From contig JAIBBZ010000002.1 in assembly GCA_019694435.1 (NCBI GenBank), forward strand, positions 124,001-188,000: a DNA stretch of 64,000 bases, written 5' to 3'. The DNA comes from Pirellulales bacterium (GTDB taxonomy: Bacteria > Planctomycetota > Planctomycetia > Pirellulales > JAEUIK01). Position 1 is the first letter of the stretch; each line of letters begins with the position of its first letter. Positions 1 to 8,853 of this stretch are shown in pieces. Below the pieces are notes generated by a model that ran no database searches, was not told where the DNA came from, and saw only the letters and a list, made by a program, of their open reading frames with translations. Position numbers and translations under genes: made by a program.

Positions 1-1022
1 TCTTCCTTCTTTTCTTCCTTGTCGCCTTCCGGCTTGTCGTCGGCGGCTTCTTCCTTCTTCTCGGGCGCCGGCAGGATGTCGGCATTTACGCCTTGCTTGA
101 GCGTAACCGTGATGGTGCGCTCCTGGATGAACTCGTTGCCCTGGAAGTCGCCTTCCATGGTGACCATCTGCTTGGTCGTGGCTTCAACGGTTCGACCCGT
201 GGCTGGGTCGAAGAGCACGTTGCCCGAGGCCTCTTGCTCGGTCAGCTCGACTTCGACCTCGGTGTCGCCCTCGGCCTCGGCGGCTTCCATGGTGACTTCG
301 GTCGCGACTTCAATGTTGGCGACCTGCTTGCCGTCTTTGTCGGTCATGCCGGCCAGTTTGTACGTGGTCTTGGTCTTCTGGCTGCCGATGGGGCCCAGCT
401 TCATCTCCTTGACCTTTTCCCACGTGTCGCCGTCCTTGACGGCGTCGGCCGGCAGCGGCAACACGCCATCGTTGATCATTTCCTTGACCGTCTCTTCGGT
501 GAATCCGGCGCCGAACATGCGGCTCGGGCCGTCGCCGCCGCCGCCCGCGTTGAGCGATTCGACGAGCTTTTCAGGCAAAGTGATGTCTTTCACTTCGCCT
601 TGCGCAGTAATCTTCAGCATCACCTTCTGGCCGGTGAGGCTTTCAAGCACCGGGCCCAAACGGTCCCAGATCTGGCCTTCGCCCGGGACCGGATTCTTCG
701 AGTCGTAGGTGAACTCGCCGGTGAATGGCGAATTGAGCTTGAACTGCAGGCGGTCAATCGTCTGCGTGATTTCGGCCGTGCCGTCCGAGCCGACGGCCAT
801 GACTTCCCAGGTCGTATCCAGGGCCTGGTCCAACTCGAGCGTGAACTCGACGCCGCCGGCGTCGATCGCCATCTCCATCTTGTTGAGCGAGGCGTACTGC
901 GCCTTGTCGCCCTTCTTGAATTTCCACGTCAGCTTCTCGGCCCGAACCTGAGTCGTGCCCAGGCAGGCTAGCGCCATCAGGACCAGCCCGATGGACTTTG
1001 CCACGATTGCCATGTTCTTCAT
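1..1022 (-). CDS. Secreted DUF6263-like protein, C-terminus cut by window edge
   Basis: Reading frame open from an ATG at 1022 to the left edge, about 340 residues with no stop reached. The first ~28 residues form a signal peptide (MKN start, hydrophobic stretch, VRA/E cleavage-like site), so the protein is probably exported. The mature part is rich in beta-type and charged segments (KLTWKFKKGDKAQY near the start) and turns very acidic/lysine-rich (EEK runs) at the edge. An AGAGGT ribosome-binding site lies about 8 bases before the start. The layout resembles DUF6263 proteins of planctomycetes, but that assignment is from memory and no enzymatic residues are evident. Function unknown. Confidence 0.75.
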   Translation of the reverse strand, partial: MKNMAIVAKSIGLVLMALACLGTTQVRAEKLTWKFKKGDKAQYASLNKMEMAIDAGGVEFTLELDQALDTTWEVMAVGSDGTAEITQTIDRLQFKLNSPFTGEFTYDSKNPVPGEGQIWDRLGPVLESLTGQKVMLKITAQGEVKDITLPEKLVESLNAGGGGDGPSRMFGAGFTEETVKEMINDGVLPLPADAVKDGDTWEKVKEMKLGPIGSQKTKTTYKLAGMTDKDGKQVANIEVATEVTMEAAEAEGDTEVEVELTEQEASGNVLFDPATGRTVEATTKQMVTMEGDFQGNEFIQERTITVTLKQGVNADILPAPEKKEEAADDKPEGDKEEKKE

Positions 1023-1325
1023 GCCAGATACCTCTTTGTAGGTCGGAAGGAGATTTCAGACCGTACCGCCGCACGAAGAACCCTCGCCGGGCGGGTCGGG
1101 AAACGATCTGCCGGTCGCCGCTTGGGCATCCCACGCCCAGCTTTGCCGCCGGATGAGCATAATTTTGCCCGCGTACGACTGCAACCAAGCAGCCGGTCCA
1201 AAGCCCTTAGCGATTGCCCTGTTTTTCCCGGGCGGGGACAAATTCCCACCCTCCGAGGCCCGCTTGTTGGCCGCCCGGCGGCGATTCAGAATCGATCCTC
1301 TCCATTTCGAGCACGGGAACCGACC
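1023..1325. other. Intergenic region between divergent genes
   Basis: About 300 bases between the left-hand secreted-protein gene (minus strand) and the SelA-like gene (plus strand). Frames that run through it lack a ribosome-binding site and gene-like codon bias. It holds one promoter-like sequence for the leftward gene, listed separately. I see no RNA gene or repeat. Confidence 0.6.
1156..1184 (-). promoter_or_regulatory. Possible promoter of the left-edge secreted protein
   Basis: On the minus strand TTGCAG (1184-1179) is followed after 17 bases by TATGCT (1161-1156). This is a weak -35 but a reasonable -10 in an AT-richer patch of otherwise very GC-rich DNA. It would give a leader of about 130 bases. 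Inferred from consensus only. Confidence 0.3.
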
Positions 1326-2507
1326 ATGGACCACCTGTTCGACCGCCTGGGGGTGTCGCGGCTCGTCAATGCTGCTGGCACGTTGACGCGACTCTCAGGC
1401 ACCGTCATGGACGCCGAGGTCACCGCCGCGATGGCCGAAGCGGGCGGCCGTTTGGTGCGGATCGACGAGCTGCAGGCCGCCGCCGGCCGCCGCTTGGCCG
1501 ATTACACCGGAGCCGAAGCCGCGATCGTGACGGCCGGCGCCAGCGCGGCACTAACTCTTTCGGCCGCGGCCTGTATCGCCGGTCTCGACGCCGCGCGGAT
1601 GGATCGCCTGCCCGACACGACCGGCCTGCCGTGCGAGATCATCGTGCCGCGCTCGCATCGCAACGGCTACGACCACGCCCTCCGGTTGGCCGGGGCGCGG
1701 CTGGTCGAGGTGGGCATCGCCGAGCGCACGCGCGACCCGCAGCCGTGGGAGATCGCCGCCGCGATCACGCCGCAGACGGTCGCGGTCGCCTACAGCGTGG
1801 GTTTCTCGCCGTTGGAGCTGGTGCCCGTCGTCCGTGTGGCGCATGAACATCGCTTGCCGGTCATCGTCGATGCGGCGGCTGCTCTGCCACCGCGGGCCAA
1901 TCTGCGCGCGTTCGTGTCGGCCGGCGCCGACCTCGTTTGCTACAGCGGAGGTAAGGCCATCCGGGGCCCCCAGGCAACCGGCATCTTGTGCGGCCGCCGC
2001 GAGCTGATCGCCTCGGCCGCCTTGCAGATGTGGGACCTCGACGTGCTGCCCGCACTGTGGTCGCCGCCGGCCGCGCTGGTCGATGCCGACGTTGCGCTCC
2101 GCGGCGTACCCAACCACGGCATCGGTCGCGGCATGAAGGTCGGCAAAGAACAGATCGCCGGATTGCTCGTGGCGCTTGCGCGTTTTCTGGCACAAGACGA
2201 GGCGGCCGAGAACGCCAGGCTCGGCGCGCTGGCCGAGCAATTGGCCGACGGCTTGCAGCAATTGCCAGGCACGCGCGTCTCGACACTCGCGCCGCCAGGC
2301 CATTGGAAGCTGGTTTCGCTCGAGTTCGAAGCGGCAACAGACGTCTCGGCGATCGAGTTCTGTCGCCGTCTCGAGCATCACGCGCCGCCGATCTACGTCG
2401 GCCAAGGCGACGCCGAGCAAGGCCGCGTCTTGCTCGATCCGTTCTGCCTGCAACCGGGCGACGCGGAGACGCTGGTCGCGGCGATTCGCGGGGCACTAGG
2501 CAAATGA
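1326..2507 (+). CDS. SelA-like PLP-dependent enzyme
   Basis: 393 residues. Fold-type I PLP enzyme of the SelA / D-glucosaminate-6-phosphate ammonia-lyase (DgaE-like) group. The family opens with LGVSRLVNAAGTLTRLSG, the usual N-terminal signature. The PLP lysine is predicted as Lys210 in the context YSGGKAIRGPQ. Family members act on aminosugar acids or related amino compounds; the frame lacks the extended tRNA-binding domain of true selenocysteine synthase. Start chosen at ATG 1326 because homology begins there (MDHLFDRLGVS); the frame stays open ~200 bases upstream without family resemblance. A lyase acting on a sugar or amino acid is more likely than Sec-tRNA synthesis, but the substrate cannot be read from sequence. 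Confidence 0.85.
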   Translation: MDHLFDRLGVSRLVNAAGTLTRLSGTVMDAEVTAAMAEAGGRLVRIDELQAAAGRRLADYTGAEAAIVTAGASAALTLSAAACIAGLDAARMDRLPDTTGLPCEIIVPRSHRNGYDHALRLAGARLVEVGIAERTRDPQPWEIAAAITPQTVAVAYSVGFSPLELVPVVRVAHEHRLPVIVDAAAALPPRANLRAFVSAGADLVCYSGGKAIRGPQATGILCGRRELIASAALQMWDLDVLPALWSPPAALVDADVALRGVPNHGIGRGMKVGKEQIAGLLVALARFLAQDEAAENARLGALAEQLADGLQQLPGTRVSTLAPPGHWKLVSLEFEAATDVSAIEFCRRLEHHAPPIYVGQGDAEQGRVLLDPFCLQPGDAETLVAAIRGALGK

Positions 2508-2528
2508 TGCTCGCCGCCGCGAACCGGG

Positions 2529-3554
2529 CTAGCGCTGATTGACTTCTTCGCTGCGCGGCAGGTCGTCGAGGCTTTGCAGGCCGAACAAGGCGAGAAACCG
2601 CGGCGTGGTCGAATAGGTCGTCACGCGCGGCTTGGTGTCGGTGCGCTCGACGCTCAGCAATTGTCGTCGCACGAGCTGCGCCAGGATCGGCCCGCTCGGC
2701 GTACCACGTAACTGGTTGACTTGTTCGGCCGTGAGCGGCTGGTTGTAGGCCACGGCGGCGAGCACCTCGATCGCCGCTTGCGAGAGCCGTGCGGCACGCG
2801 TCCGCCCGAGGAAACGGTCGCGCAACTTGTCGAACTCCGGCCGCAGCGCCAGGCGAAAGCCGCCCCCGGTGGTGATGATTTCGTAGGGGCAGCCGCTGGT
2901 CTCATAACGGCGATTCAACTGCTCGACGAGGGCATCGACCTCCGCGGCTTCGACCCCGCGCAGCAGTGCCGCCATCCGATCGCTCGACAAGGGCAGGCCC
3001 GACGGGTCGCCCACGAACAACATCGCTTCGACCAGCCCTTGCGGCGTGACCTCTTCAGTCGCGGCCAGCTCGTCGGGCAGCTCCTCGTCGTCCCAGTGGG
3101 CAGTTTCGAAACCGGGCGCGGCCGGCCAGAGATTTGTCGAATCGGCTGCAGCCGACGCGTCGACGTCGAGTTCCGAGGCTTCGGCTCCTTCCCTTTCGGC
3201 GATCAGCGCCGGTTCGAGCGGATCTTCGTGTGCCGGTGGCTCGCGTCGGATCGCCGAAGCGTCCGCCGCATGGGGCGGCCGTTCGTCCGGTGGCGCAGGG
3301 CCGAGCCCCGTTGCGCTGGCTGACGGCTGCGCTTCGGCCAGCTCATCGGCGCGCGGCGGCTCGGCGGGCTGCTGTCGTCGCTGGCGTCCGCTGAACGCGC
3401 GTCGCGCGTTTTCGAAGGCCCGCGCGAGGCTGTCGGCCGAAAGCCGCCGCTGCGGAGTGGGCTCGCGACCTGCGCCGCCGGCAAACTGCTGCGGCTTGGC
3501 CGGTGTGTCGTCGGCCTCGTCGTCGGGCGAGTTCACCTTGCGCGCGGCCGACAT
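2529..3554 (-). CDS. scpB: Segregation and condensation protein B
   Basis: 341 residues. ScpB is the winged-helix dimer partner of the SMC-ScpA condensin complex in chromosome segregation. The C-terminal ~190 residues carry the two winged-helix domains (VEAMLFVGDP, LAAVAYNQPLTAEQVNQLRG, PRVTTYSTTPRFLALFGL). The first ~150 residues are a low-complexity, acidic and proline/alanine-rich extension, so the protein is much longer than the usual ~190 residues. scpA is not adjacent. The stop lies 21 bases from that of the convergent SelA-like gene. Confidence 0.93.
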   Translation of the reverse strand: MSAARKVNSPDDEADDTPAKPQQFAGGAGREPTPQRRLSADSLARAFENARRAFSGRQRRQQPAEPPRADELAEAQPSASATGLGPAPPDERPPHAADASAIRREPPAHEDPLEPALIAEREGAEASELDVDASAAADSTNLWPAAPGFETAHWDDEELPDELAATEEVTPQGLVEAMLFVGDPSGLPLSSDRMAALLRGVEAAEVDALVEQLNRRYETSGCPYEIITTGGGFRLALRPEFDKLRDRFLGRTRAARLSQAAIEVLAAVAYNQPLTAEQVNQLRGTPSGPILAQLVRRQLLSVERTDTKPRVTTYSTTPRFLALFGLQSLDDLPRSEEVNQR

Positions 3555-3609
3555 CCTTGGCGCCTTGCTCGGTCGAAAGTTCGAAGGGGGACGATGCTGC
3601 CGCTGCCCG

Positions 3610-4458
3610 CTAGGCGCGCTTGACGACCTGCTGCTTCATAAAGGCCAGGCCGTCGCGCGCCAGTTGCATTTCATCTTTATACATCCGCCGCCAGATCTTT
3701 GTCGCCGCGACCAAATTGGGCAGCGCCAGGCCAAAGGCCTCGATCACCAGCCAGCCGTCGTAGCCGACGCTCTTGAGCGTGTCGAAGGTCACGTCCCATT
3801 GCACCTGGCCGGCGCCGGGAGTGCTGCGGTCGTTCTCGGAGATGTGGACGTGGACCGTCTCGGCCGCGCAGGTCTTGATCGCCGCGGCCGTGTCCTTTTC
3901 CTCGATGTGCGAATGGAACGTGTCGTACATCATCCGGCAATGCGGGTGGCCCACCTCGCGCACGAACCGCGCCGTGTCGGCGGCGGTGTTGAGCAGGTAG
4001 CACTCGAACCGGTTGAGATACTCGATGCCCAGCATCACGCCGTGCGTCTGGGCGTGCTCGGCCGTCTTCTGCATCGTCTCGATGCCGTAACGCCATTCGT
4101 CGGCCGTGGGGCCCGCCCCGGTGAAGATGCCCAGCGCCGAGTGATACGGTCCCACGAGGGTCTGGGCACCGGCCGCTTCGCAGCACTCCAGCGCCAGCTT
4201 ATTCAACTCGACCGCCTTGGCCCGAATTTTCGGATCGGGGCTGATCGGGTTGTCGTCCGGCCCGCGGACCGTCACGGCTGTGCATTCCAGGCCCAACTCG
4301 GCGAGCCGCTTGCCCCAGGTGCCATATTTTTGCGGATCGAGCTCGAAGATCGGCAATTCGACGCCGTCGTAGCCCAGCGATTTCAATTCCGACAGCACGG
4401 GCATCAAACCGTCGTGCAGGGTGTCGGTCCATAACAGCAGATTCATGCCGAATTTCAT
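3610..4458 (-). CDS. D-tagatose/D-allulose 3-epimerase family sugar epimerase
   Basis: 282 residues, a TIM-barrel of the xylose-isomerase-like family. The four metal ligands of the D-tagatose 3-epimerase group fall at Glu146 (GIEYLNRFE), Asp179 (MYDTFH), His205 (VHVHISEND) and Glu240 (VIEAFG). Their spacing is exactly that of the Pseudomonas cichorii enzyme (152/185/211/246, from memory). The additional substrate-contacting Glu152, His182 and Arg211 are also present. Expected reaction: reversible C3 epimerisation of a free ketose (allulose/fructose, tagatose/sorbose or ribulose/xylulose). It is third in a co-directional set with the Gfo/Idh oxidoreductase and AcpH-like genes; the AcpH-like gene ends 19 bases upstream. 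Confidence 0.88.
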   Translation of the reverse strand: MKFGMNLLLWTDTLHDGLMPVLSELKSLGYDGVELPIFELDPQKYGTWGKRLAELGLECTAVTVRGPDDNPISPDPKIRAKAVELNKLALECCEAAGAQTLVGPYHSALGIFTGAGPTADEWRYGIETMQKTAEHAQTHGVMLGIEYLNRFECYLLNTAADTARFVREVGHPHCRMMYDTFHSHIEEKDTAAAIKTCAAETVHVHISENDRSTPGAGQVQWDVTFDTLKSVGYDGWLVIEAFGLALPNLVAATKIWRRMYKDEMQLARDGLAFMKQQVVKRA

Positions 4459-4476
4459 GGGGGAGAACTCCTAGGC

Positions 4477-5163
4477 TCAGGGCATCGGCTCGACGGATTG
4501 CGGGCGACCTGCAGCGGGCGGTGCGGCGAGCAGCTCGCGCCACCGCTCGGCGACCCGGCTGCGCGCCACGGCCAAGACGCTGGTGAACGACTCGGGCAAG
4601 ACCGGCAAGCGGACGCGTCGCATTACCTGGTTCAAGCGGAACAACAGTCTGCCATCCTCGCGGTAGTCAAACAAGAAACGCTCCCGGCAAAACAGCGGAA
4701 TCAGCTCGCCGAGCCGGGGAACGTCCCGTCCGGCCAGCCGCTCGACGGCCGTCTCGACCACGGCGCCGTCGAGCTGCGCGACGGCCGCGTAATACGCCTC
4801 GAGCCGCGGTGGATCGTCGGCGGCCAGGCAGTCGTCCAGAAGCAGCTCGACCAGGATGTGGCCGAGAAAACTGGGGCGAAAACTCTCGTCGGGAGCCAGG
4901 TGATCGCGCGCCGTAATGGTCAGCTGCCAGCACAGCTCGTTGAACGTCGGCGTCGCGTGGAACCAGGCATCGTCGGCATGATGCCGGGCCACGCCGCGAG
5001 CCATGCTTGCAACCACGGGGTCATCGTCGTGGAGAAACGGCTCGACCTGCCGGGGCCGCAAACGCACCCGGCGATCGACCAGGCTCAACCAGTCGGGCAG
5101 CGCCGTGCCCGCCAGCAGGTAGGGATCGTCGAGACACAAGCGACCGTGGGCAAAGTAGTTCAC
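4477..5163 (-). CDS. AcpH-like (ACP phosphodiesterase-like) protein
   Basis: 228 residues, GTG start only 8 bases after the stop of the Gfo/Idh gene, so translation is probably coupled. The N-terminus MNYFAHGRLCLDDPYLLAGTALPDW resembles in short blocks the start of E. coli ACP phosphodiesterase (MN-LAH-x-LA...G-x-x-x-D). An HHADDAWFH motif near residue 61 could bind metal as in HD-like hydrolases. If the family call is right it might remove phosphopantetheine from acyl carrier protein, but many planctomycete members are divergent and the sugar-gene context does not fit that role. Treat as a putative hydrolase. Confidence 0.6.
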   Translation of the reverse strand: MNYFAHGRLCLDDPYLLAGTALPDWLSLVDRRVRLRPRQVEPFLHDDDPVVASMARGVARHHADDAWFHATPTFNELCWQLTITARDHLAPDESFRPSFLGHILVELLLDDCLAADDPPRLEAYYAAVAQLDGAVVETAVERLAGRDVPRLGELIPLFCRERFLFDYREDGRLLFRLNQVMRRVRLPVLPESFTSVLAVARSRVAERWRELLAAPPAAGRPQSVEPMP

Positions 5164-5170
5164 GGCCGCG

Positions 5171-6313
5171 TCAGCCGATGTCGACCCACCGGCCGCACTG
5201 CGCGCTTTCGAGCACCGCGTCGCAGATTTTCTGCGTCACCAGGGCGTCGCGGAAGGTGGGCGCGCAGGGCGTGCCACTGCCGAGGCTCGCGAGGAAATCG
5301 GCCACCTGGTGGGTGAAGCTGTGCTCGTAGCCGATCTGCAGGCCCGGCACCCACCACTTGTCCATGTACGGATGATCGCCGCCGTGGTCGGTCACGTGGA
5401 TCGAGCGCCAGCCGCGGAGCCGCCCTTCGTCGCCGTGATCGAAGTACTCCAGCCGGTGCAGATCGTGCAGGTCCCACTTCAGCGAGGCCTTCTCGCCGTT
5501 CACCTCGAACGTGTACAGGGCCTTGTGACCGCGGGCATAACGGGTCGATTCGAACAGGCCGAGCGAGCCATTGGCAAACCGGCACAGGAAGGCACAGGCA
5601 TCGTCAATGCTGACCTTTTCCAGCTTGCCCGTCAGATTGTGCATCCGCTCTTTGACAAACGTCTCGGTCATCGCCGTGACGCTGTTGACGGCGCCGTTGA
5701 GCCAGTAGGCCGTGTCGATGCAATGGGCCAAGAGGTCGCCGGTCACGCCCGAGCCGGCCGCCGCGGCGTCGAGCCGCCACAGGCCCGTACCGCCTTGGGG
5801 CAAGTCGGCCGCGATGGTCCAGTCCTGGAGGAAATTGGCGCGGTAATGGAACACGCGGCCCAAGCGGCCCTCGTCGATCAGCCGTTTGGCCAGCGTGACG
5901 GCCGGCACGCGGCGATAGTTGTACCAGACCGTGTTGGGGACCTTGGCCTTTTCGACTGCCTGGCACATGGCCTCGCCTTCGGCGGCGTTCATTGCCAGCG
6001 GCTTCTCGCACAGCACCATCTTGCCCGCCTCGGCGGCGGCGATGGCGATTTCTTTGTGCAGGTTGTTCGGCACGCAGATGTCGACCGCGTCGATGTCCTT
6101 CCGCGCGATCAGCTTTCGCCAATCGGTCTCGTACGACTCGTAGCCCCAGTTCGCGGCGAAGGCCTGGATGGCGTCTTCATTGCGGGCACAGCAGGCCGCC
6201 AGCACCGGGCGGTAGGGCAACTGGAAAAACTGGCTCACCTGGCGATAGCCGTTCGAATGGGCTCGGCCCATGAAGCCATAGCCGATCATCCCGATGCGCA
6301 GATTCTTGGCCAT
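5171..6313 (-). CDS. Gfo/Idh/MocA family NAD(P)-dependent oxidoreductase
   Basis: 380 residues. N-terminal Rossmann domain with GYGFMG at 11-16, then EKP at 103-105 (cofactor/substrate lysine motif) and GDLLAHCID at 192-200, where Asp193 and His197 correspond to the usual catalytic pair. The C-terminal half is the beta-sheet substrate domain. Family members oxidise or reduce hydroxyls of cyclic sugars, inositols or their acids using NAD(P). It lacks a Tat signal, unlike many planctomycete paralogues, so it should be cytoplasmic. It leads the tight group with the AcpH-like and 3-epimerase genes, which points to a sugar interconversion pathway. Confidence 0.92.
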   Translation of the reverse strand: MAKNLRIGMIGYGFMGRAHSNGYRQVSQFFQLPYRPVLAACCARNEDAIQAFAANWGYESYETDWRKLIARKDIDAVDICVPNNLHKEIAIAAAEAGKMVLCEKPLAMNAAEGEAMCQAVEKAKVPNTVWYNYRRVPAVTLAKRLIDEGRLGRVFHYRANFLQDWTIAADLPQGGTGLWRLDAAAAGSGVTGDLLAHCIDTAYWLNGAVNSVTAMTETFVKERMHNLTGKLEKVSIDDACAFLCRFANGSLGLFESTRYARGHKALYTFEVNGEKASLKWDLHDLHRLEYFDHGDEGRLRGWRSIHVTDHGGDHPYMDKWWVPGLQIGYEHSFTHQVADFLASLGSGTPCAPTFRDALVTQKICDAVLESAQCGRWVDIG

Positions 6314-6383
6314 GCGTGCGATCTTTCCGCAGAAAAAAAGGAAGCGTGTCTCAGGCGGCGTGACGAAAGCCGGTAGCGCCGAT

Positions 6384-6437
6384 CAACTGTACTTGCCAGC
6401 TCGACCGTGCATGCCAGTTCAACCGTACTTGGCGGCC
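6384..6437. repeat. Three 18-bp copies across the stop codon of the sugar isomerase
   Basis: Plus-strand blocks 6384-6401, 6402-6419 and 6420-6437 are degenerate 18-bp copies of one unit (13/18 and 14/18 identical to the first). The last block is the final codons of the isomerase gene on the minus strand, and its stop (6421-6419, TGA) straddles the block boundary. The outer copy carries TGA again at 6385-6383, exactly 36 bases on and in the same frame. Confidence 0.7.
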
Positions 6438-7351
6438 AGCGCGTCGATGCCGCGCTTGCACTTCTCGGTTGCTTTCCAGGCGTCCGGCCAGAAGCAGAGA
6501 TCGATCGTCCACCAGTTGTCGGGACAACCGGCCGCGACGATCGCCGGCATGAACTCGTCGAAATTGAGGTTGCCTTCGCCGAACGGCGGGTGCGTGCTCG
6601 TATGGTTGTCGTGCAGCGTGCCGTCCGAGTCGATCAGGTGCAACCGGCCGATCTTGCCCTTGAGTTTTTCAGCCAGTTCGCGGATGCCGCCGGCGAGCGT
6701 TTCTTTCTGGCCCGGCTGGCGCGCTCCGTGCACGGCCACCATGTTCGCGTGGCAGGTGTCGAACATGGTCGAGAAATTGTCATGATTCACCGCGTCGAGC
6801 ACGCGCAGCACGTCGCTCGGCTTGTTGAAGGCGAAGCCCGGCTCGAATTCCCACACCACGCGCACGCCCCGGTCGGCCGCTTCCTGGGCACATTGGCGCC
6901 AGGTGTCGGCCACGCGCCGCAGCGCCTGCTCGTAGGGCACCATCGTCGCCTGCTTCGGCTCGTTGCCCACCTGCCCCAGCACGCCGGGGTCTTCGGTCGT
7001 GTCGACGCGGATCACCTCGATGCCCAGGTCGTTGCAGAACTCGACGTTCTTGCGGAACGTCGCCAGGTACGAATCGTTCGTGGGCGCGGAGATCAGCTTT
7101 TCGCTCCACAGGTCGGCCGCCAGGCCGCTGCAGCCCATCCCCTTCGATTCCCACAGCGCCCGGACCTGAGCACGCTCGTCCTTGGTCTTTTGCAGGTCGG
7201 GGTTGGGATGCACGCCGAAGCCGCCCAGCTCGAGGCCGTCGAAACCCAGTTCGTGCAGCTTCGTGACGACTTCGGGAAACGGTACGGGCGAGTTGGCGTA
7301 GGGGCCGATCGAATAGGCCCAGGTGCCGATCGAGATGCGTCGTTTGGCCAT
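6419..7351 (-). CDS. Sugar phosphate isomerase/epimerase (TIM barrel)
   Basis: 310 residues, xylose-isomerase-like TIM barrel. Candidate metal-site residues in order: Glu168/Glu170 (VVWEFEPG), Asp198 and His201 (FDTCHANM), His238 (GRLHLIDSDG) and Asp284 (TIDLCF), the last replacing the glutamate usual in epimerases. A WTIDLCFWPDAW segment near the end is typical of planctomycete members. The substrate is not predictable. Neighbours are a PMI-like cupin upstream (gap 66 bases) and the Gfo/Idh gene downstream (gap ~105 bases), so it probably belongs to the same carbohydrate block. Its 3' end is triplicated downstream of the stop. Confidence 0.87.
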   Translation of the reverse strand: MAKRRISIGTWAYSIGPYANSPVPFPEVVTKLHELGFDGLELGGFGVHPNPDLQKTKDERAQVRALWESKGMGCSGLAADLWSEKLISAPTNDSYLATFRKNVEFCNDLGIEVIRVDTTEDPGVLGQVGNEPKQATMVPYEQALRRVADTWRQCAQEAADRGVRVVWEFEPGFAFNKPSDVLRVLDAVNHDNFSTMFDTCHANMVAVHGARQPGQKETLAGGIRELAEKLKGKIGRLHLIDSDGTLHDNHTSTHPPFGEGNLNFDEFMPAIVAAGCPDNWWTIDLCFWPDAWKATEKCKRGIDALAAKYG

Positions 7352-7417
7352 GGGTGCGGATTCCTCGGAAAAGGCGCCGCGGTGGCGCGGCTTGCGGATG
7401 CGCAGGGACGAGTTGAC

Positions 7418-8671
7418 CTATTGCTGCTTGTAATCGCCGACGTTGGGCAGCCGCTCGTGCACGTCGGGGCCGAAATAGCGCAGACCCACCAGCGGCTCGT
7501 CGCCGTCGTTAGCGATCTCGACGCCGCAGCGGGCCGCCTCGCTGGTGATGAACACCTCGTCGGCCGTTTCCTCGCCGAAGCGGATCATCGCCGGCGTCTG
7601 CAAGGCCAACGGGCCCATGCGGCCCTTGCCTTGCACGGTGATCCAGCCGCTGGCACCCGGATCGCGGATCGTGCACTTGGCGCCTGGCTCGAGCGTCAAT
7701 TCTTTCGCGCTGAACAGTTGCGCGCCGTCAATGCGGCCATACACGATCCAGCGATCGACGCAGCCCGGCGCGCCGGCCGTCGCATCGACGATCGGTTCGA
7801 GGTAGTTGTGATCCTTGAAGTGCGTGTCGACGTTCTTTTCCCAGTCCAACTGGCCGATGATGAAGTCCAGGTCGCGGTGCTTTTCCGGCGGCACGTCCTT
7901 GACCAGCAGCGACCAGGGCACGTAGCGCCCTTCGACCAGCGATTGGAACATGCCGAACACGTCCGAGCCCCATTGCGGTTCGTAGGTGCACAGACTGCCC
8001 GGGGCATGCAGCACGCCGGGCGGAATCAGCCAGCCCGTACCGCGCTTCAGGCGATAGGCCTTCGACAGGTCGAGAATGCCGTTGTCGCCCTGGTCCCAGT
8101 TTTCCAGGCAGCGCCGCACGTCGGCCTTGGTCGTGCCCGGCTCGAGGCCCATGAACGTGTAGGCGTAGTTGTTGTCGACGTTGTTCAACTGCGGCGGGAA
8201 ATAATAGCTCTCGGGCTTGCCTTGCTGGCCGGTCAGCTTGGCGTGCTCGAAACCCTGGTGCATGTGGTGCGGAATCGGCCCCATGTTGTCGAAGAATTTC
8301 GAGTACACCGGCCAGCGGTCGTACTTCTTGAACATGGCGTCGCCGATCAGCCGCGCGCCGGCCTCGGCCACGGCGTCGCGCAGCGTGAACCGCTGGCCCT
8401 CGAACGCCACGTAGCTGAGTCCCTCGTCGGGCACCCGGCCCTCGTTGGCCGCTTCGGTGGTGCTGGCGAACCAGCGCTCGTCGATGCCGCCGCGGTTCGC
8501 GCCGTACGCATACCAGTCGCGCGGATCGAGCTTGATGCGCTTGCCGGGGTGCAGAAAGCTGCGCGGCACCCAGGTAGGCGTCAGACGCAACAGCCCCCGG
8601 CCGGCGTCGAGCGCGCGGTCCAAGAGCTTGCCGATATTGTCGGTCGAGGCGATTTTCGACTGGCGGATCAT
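7418..8671 (-). CDS. Cupin-fold, mannose-6-phosphate-isomerase-like protein
   Basis: 417 residues. It resembles type I phosphomannose isomerases in carrying a His-x-His pair (IPHHMHQGFEH, His136/His138), a glutamate (KPESYYF, Glu154) and a distal histidine in a cupin strand (IPPGVLHAPG, His222) that together would make the metal site. The C-terminal ~130 residues form a second beta-rich domain. Probable role: aldose-ketose isomerisation of a sugar or sugar phosphate. No close named relative is recognised, and the protein may be specific to the pathway encoded by the neighbouring Gfo/Idh and TIM-barrel genes. The 182-base gap to the divergent DUF4432 gene could hold a shared control region. 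Confidence 0.7.
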   Translation of the reverse strand: MIRQSKIASTDNIGKLLDRALDAGRGLLRLTPTWVPRSFLHPGKRIKLDPRDWYAYGANRGGIDERWFASTTEAANEGRVPDEGLSYVAFEGQRFTLRDAVAEAGARLIGDAMFKKYDRWPVYSKFFDNMGPIPHHMHQGFEHAKLTGQQGKPESYYFPPQLNNVDNNYAYTFMGLEPGTTKADVRRCLENWDQGDNGILDLSKAYRLKRGTGWLIPPGVLHAPGSLCTYEPQWGSDVFGMFQSLVEGRYVPWSLLVKDVPPEKHRDLDFIIGQLDWEKNVDTHFKDHNYLEPIVDATAGAPGCVDRWIVYGRIDGAQLFSAKELTLEPGAKCTIRDPGASGWITVQGKGRMGPLALQTPAMIRFGEETADEVFITSEAARCGVEIANDGDEPLVGLRYFGPDVHERLPNVGDYKQQ

Positions 8672-8853
8672 GGGTCGGTCTGCAACTCGCGAAAGGGGCG
8701 ACGAAGGCCGGTTTTTGGCGTGCCCGAGCGATTGTTGTAGTAGAGCGCCGGCGCGCCGGCAAGCACGGCCGAAGGGCTCTGCTGGCAGGCTGCATGCGCG
8801 CGGCTTACATTGGGCTCCCTTGGCTCATTCGACTGTCCGAAGGGGACCCTGCC

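Noticed and set aside
6407-8740. Long plus-strand frame opposite the two sugar-isomerase genes
   Set aside because: Antisense shadow; the minus-strand products have clear families and metal motifs.
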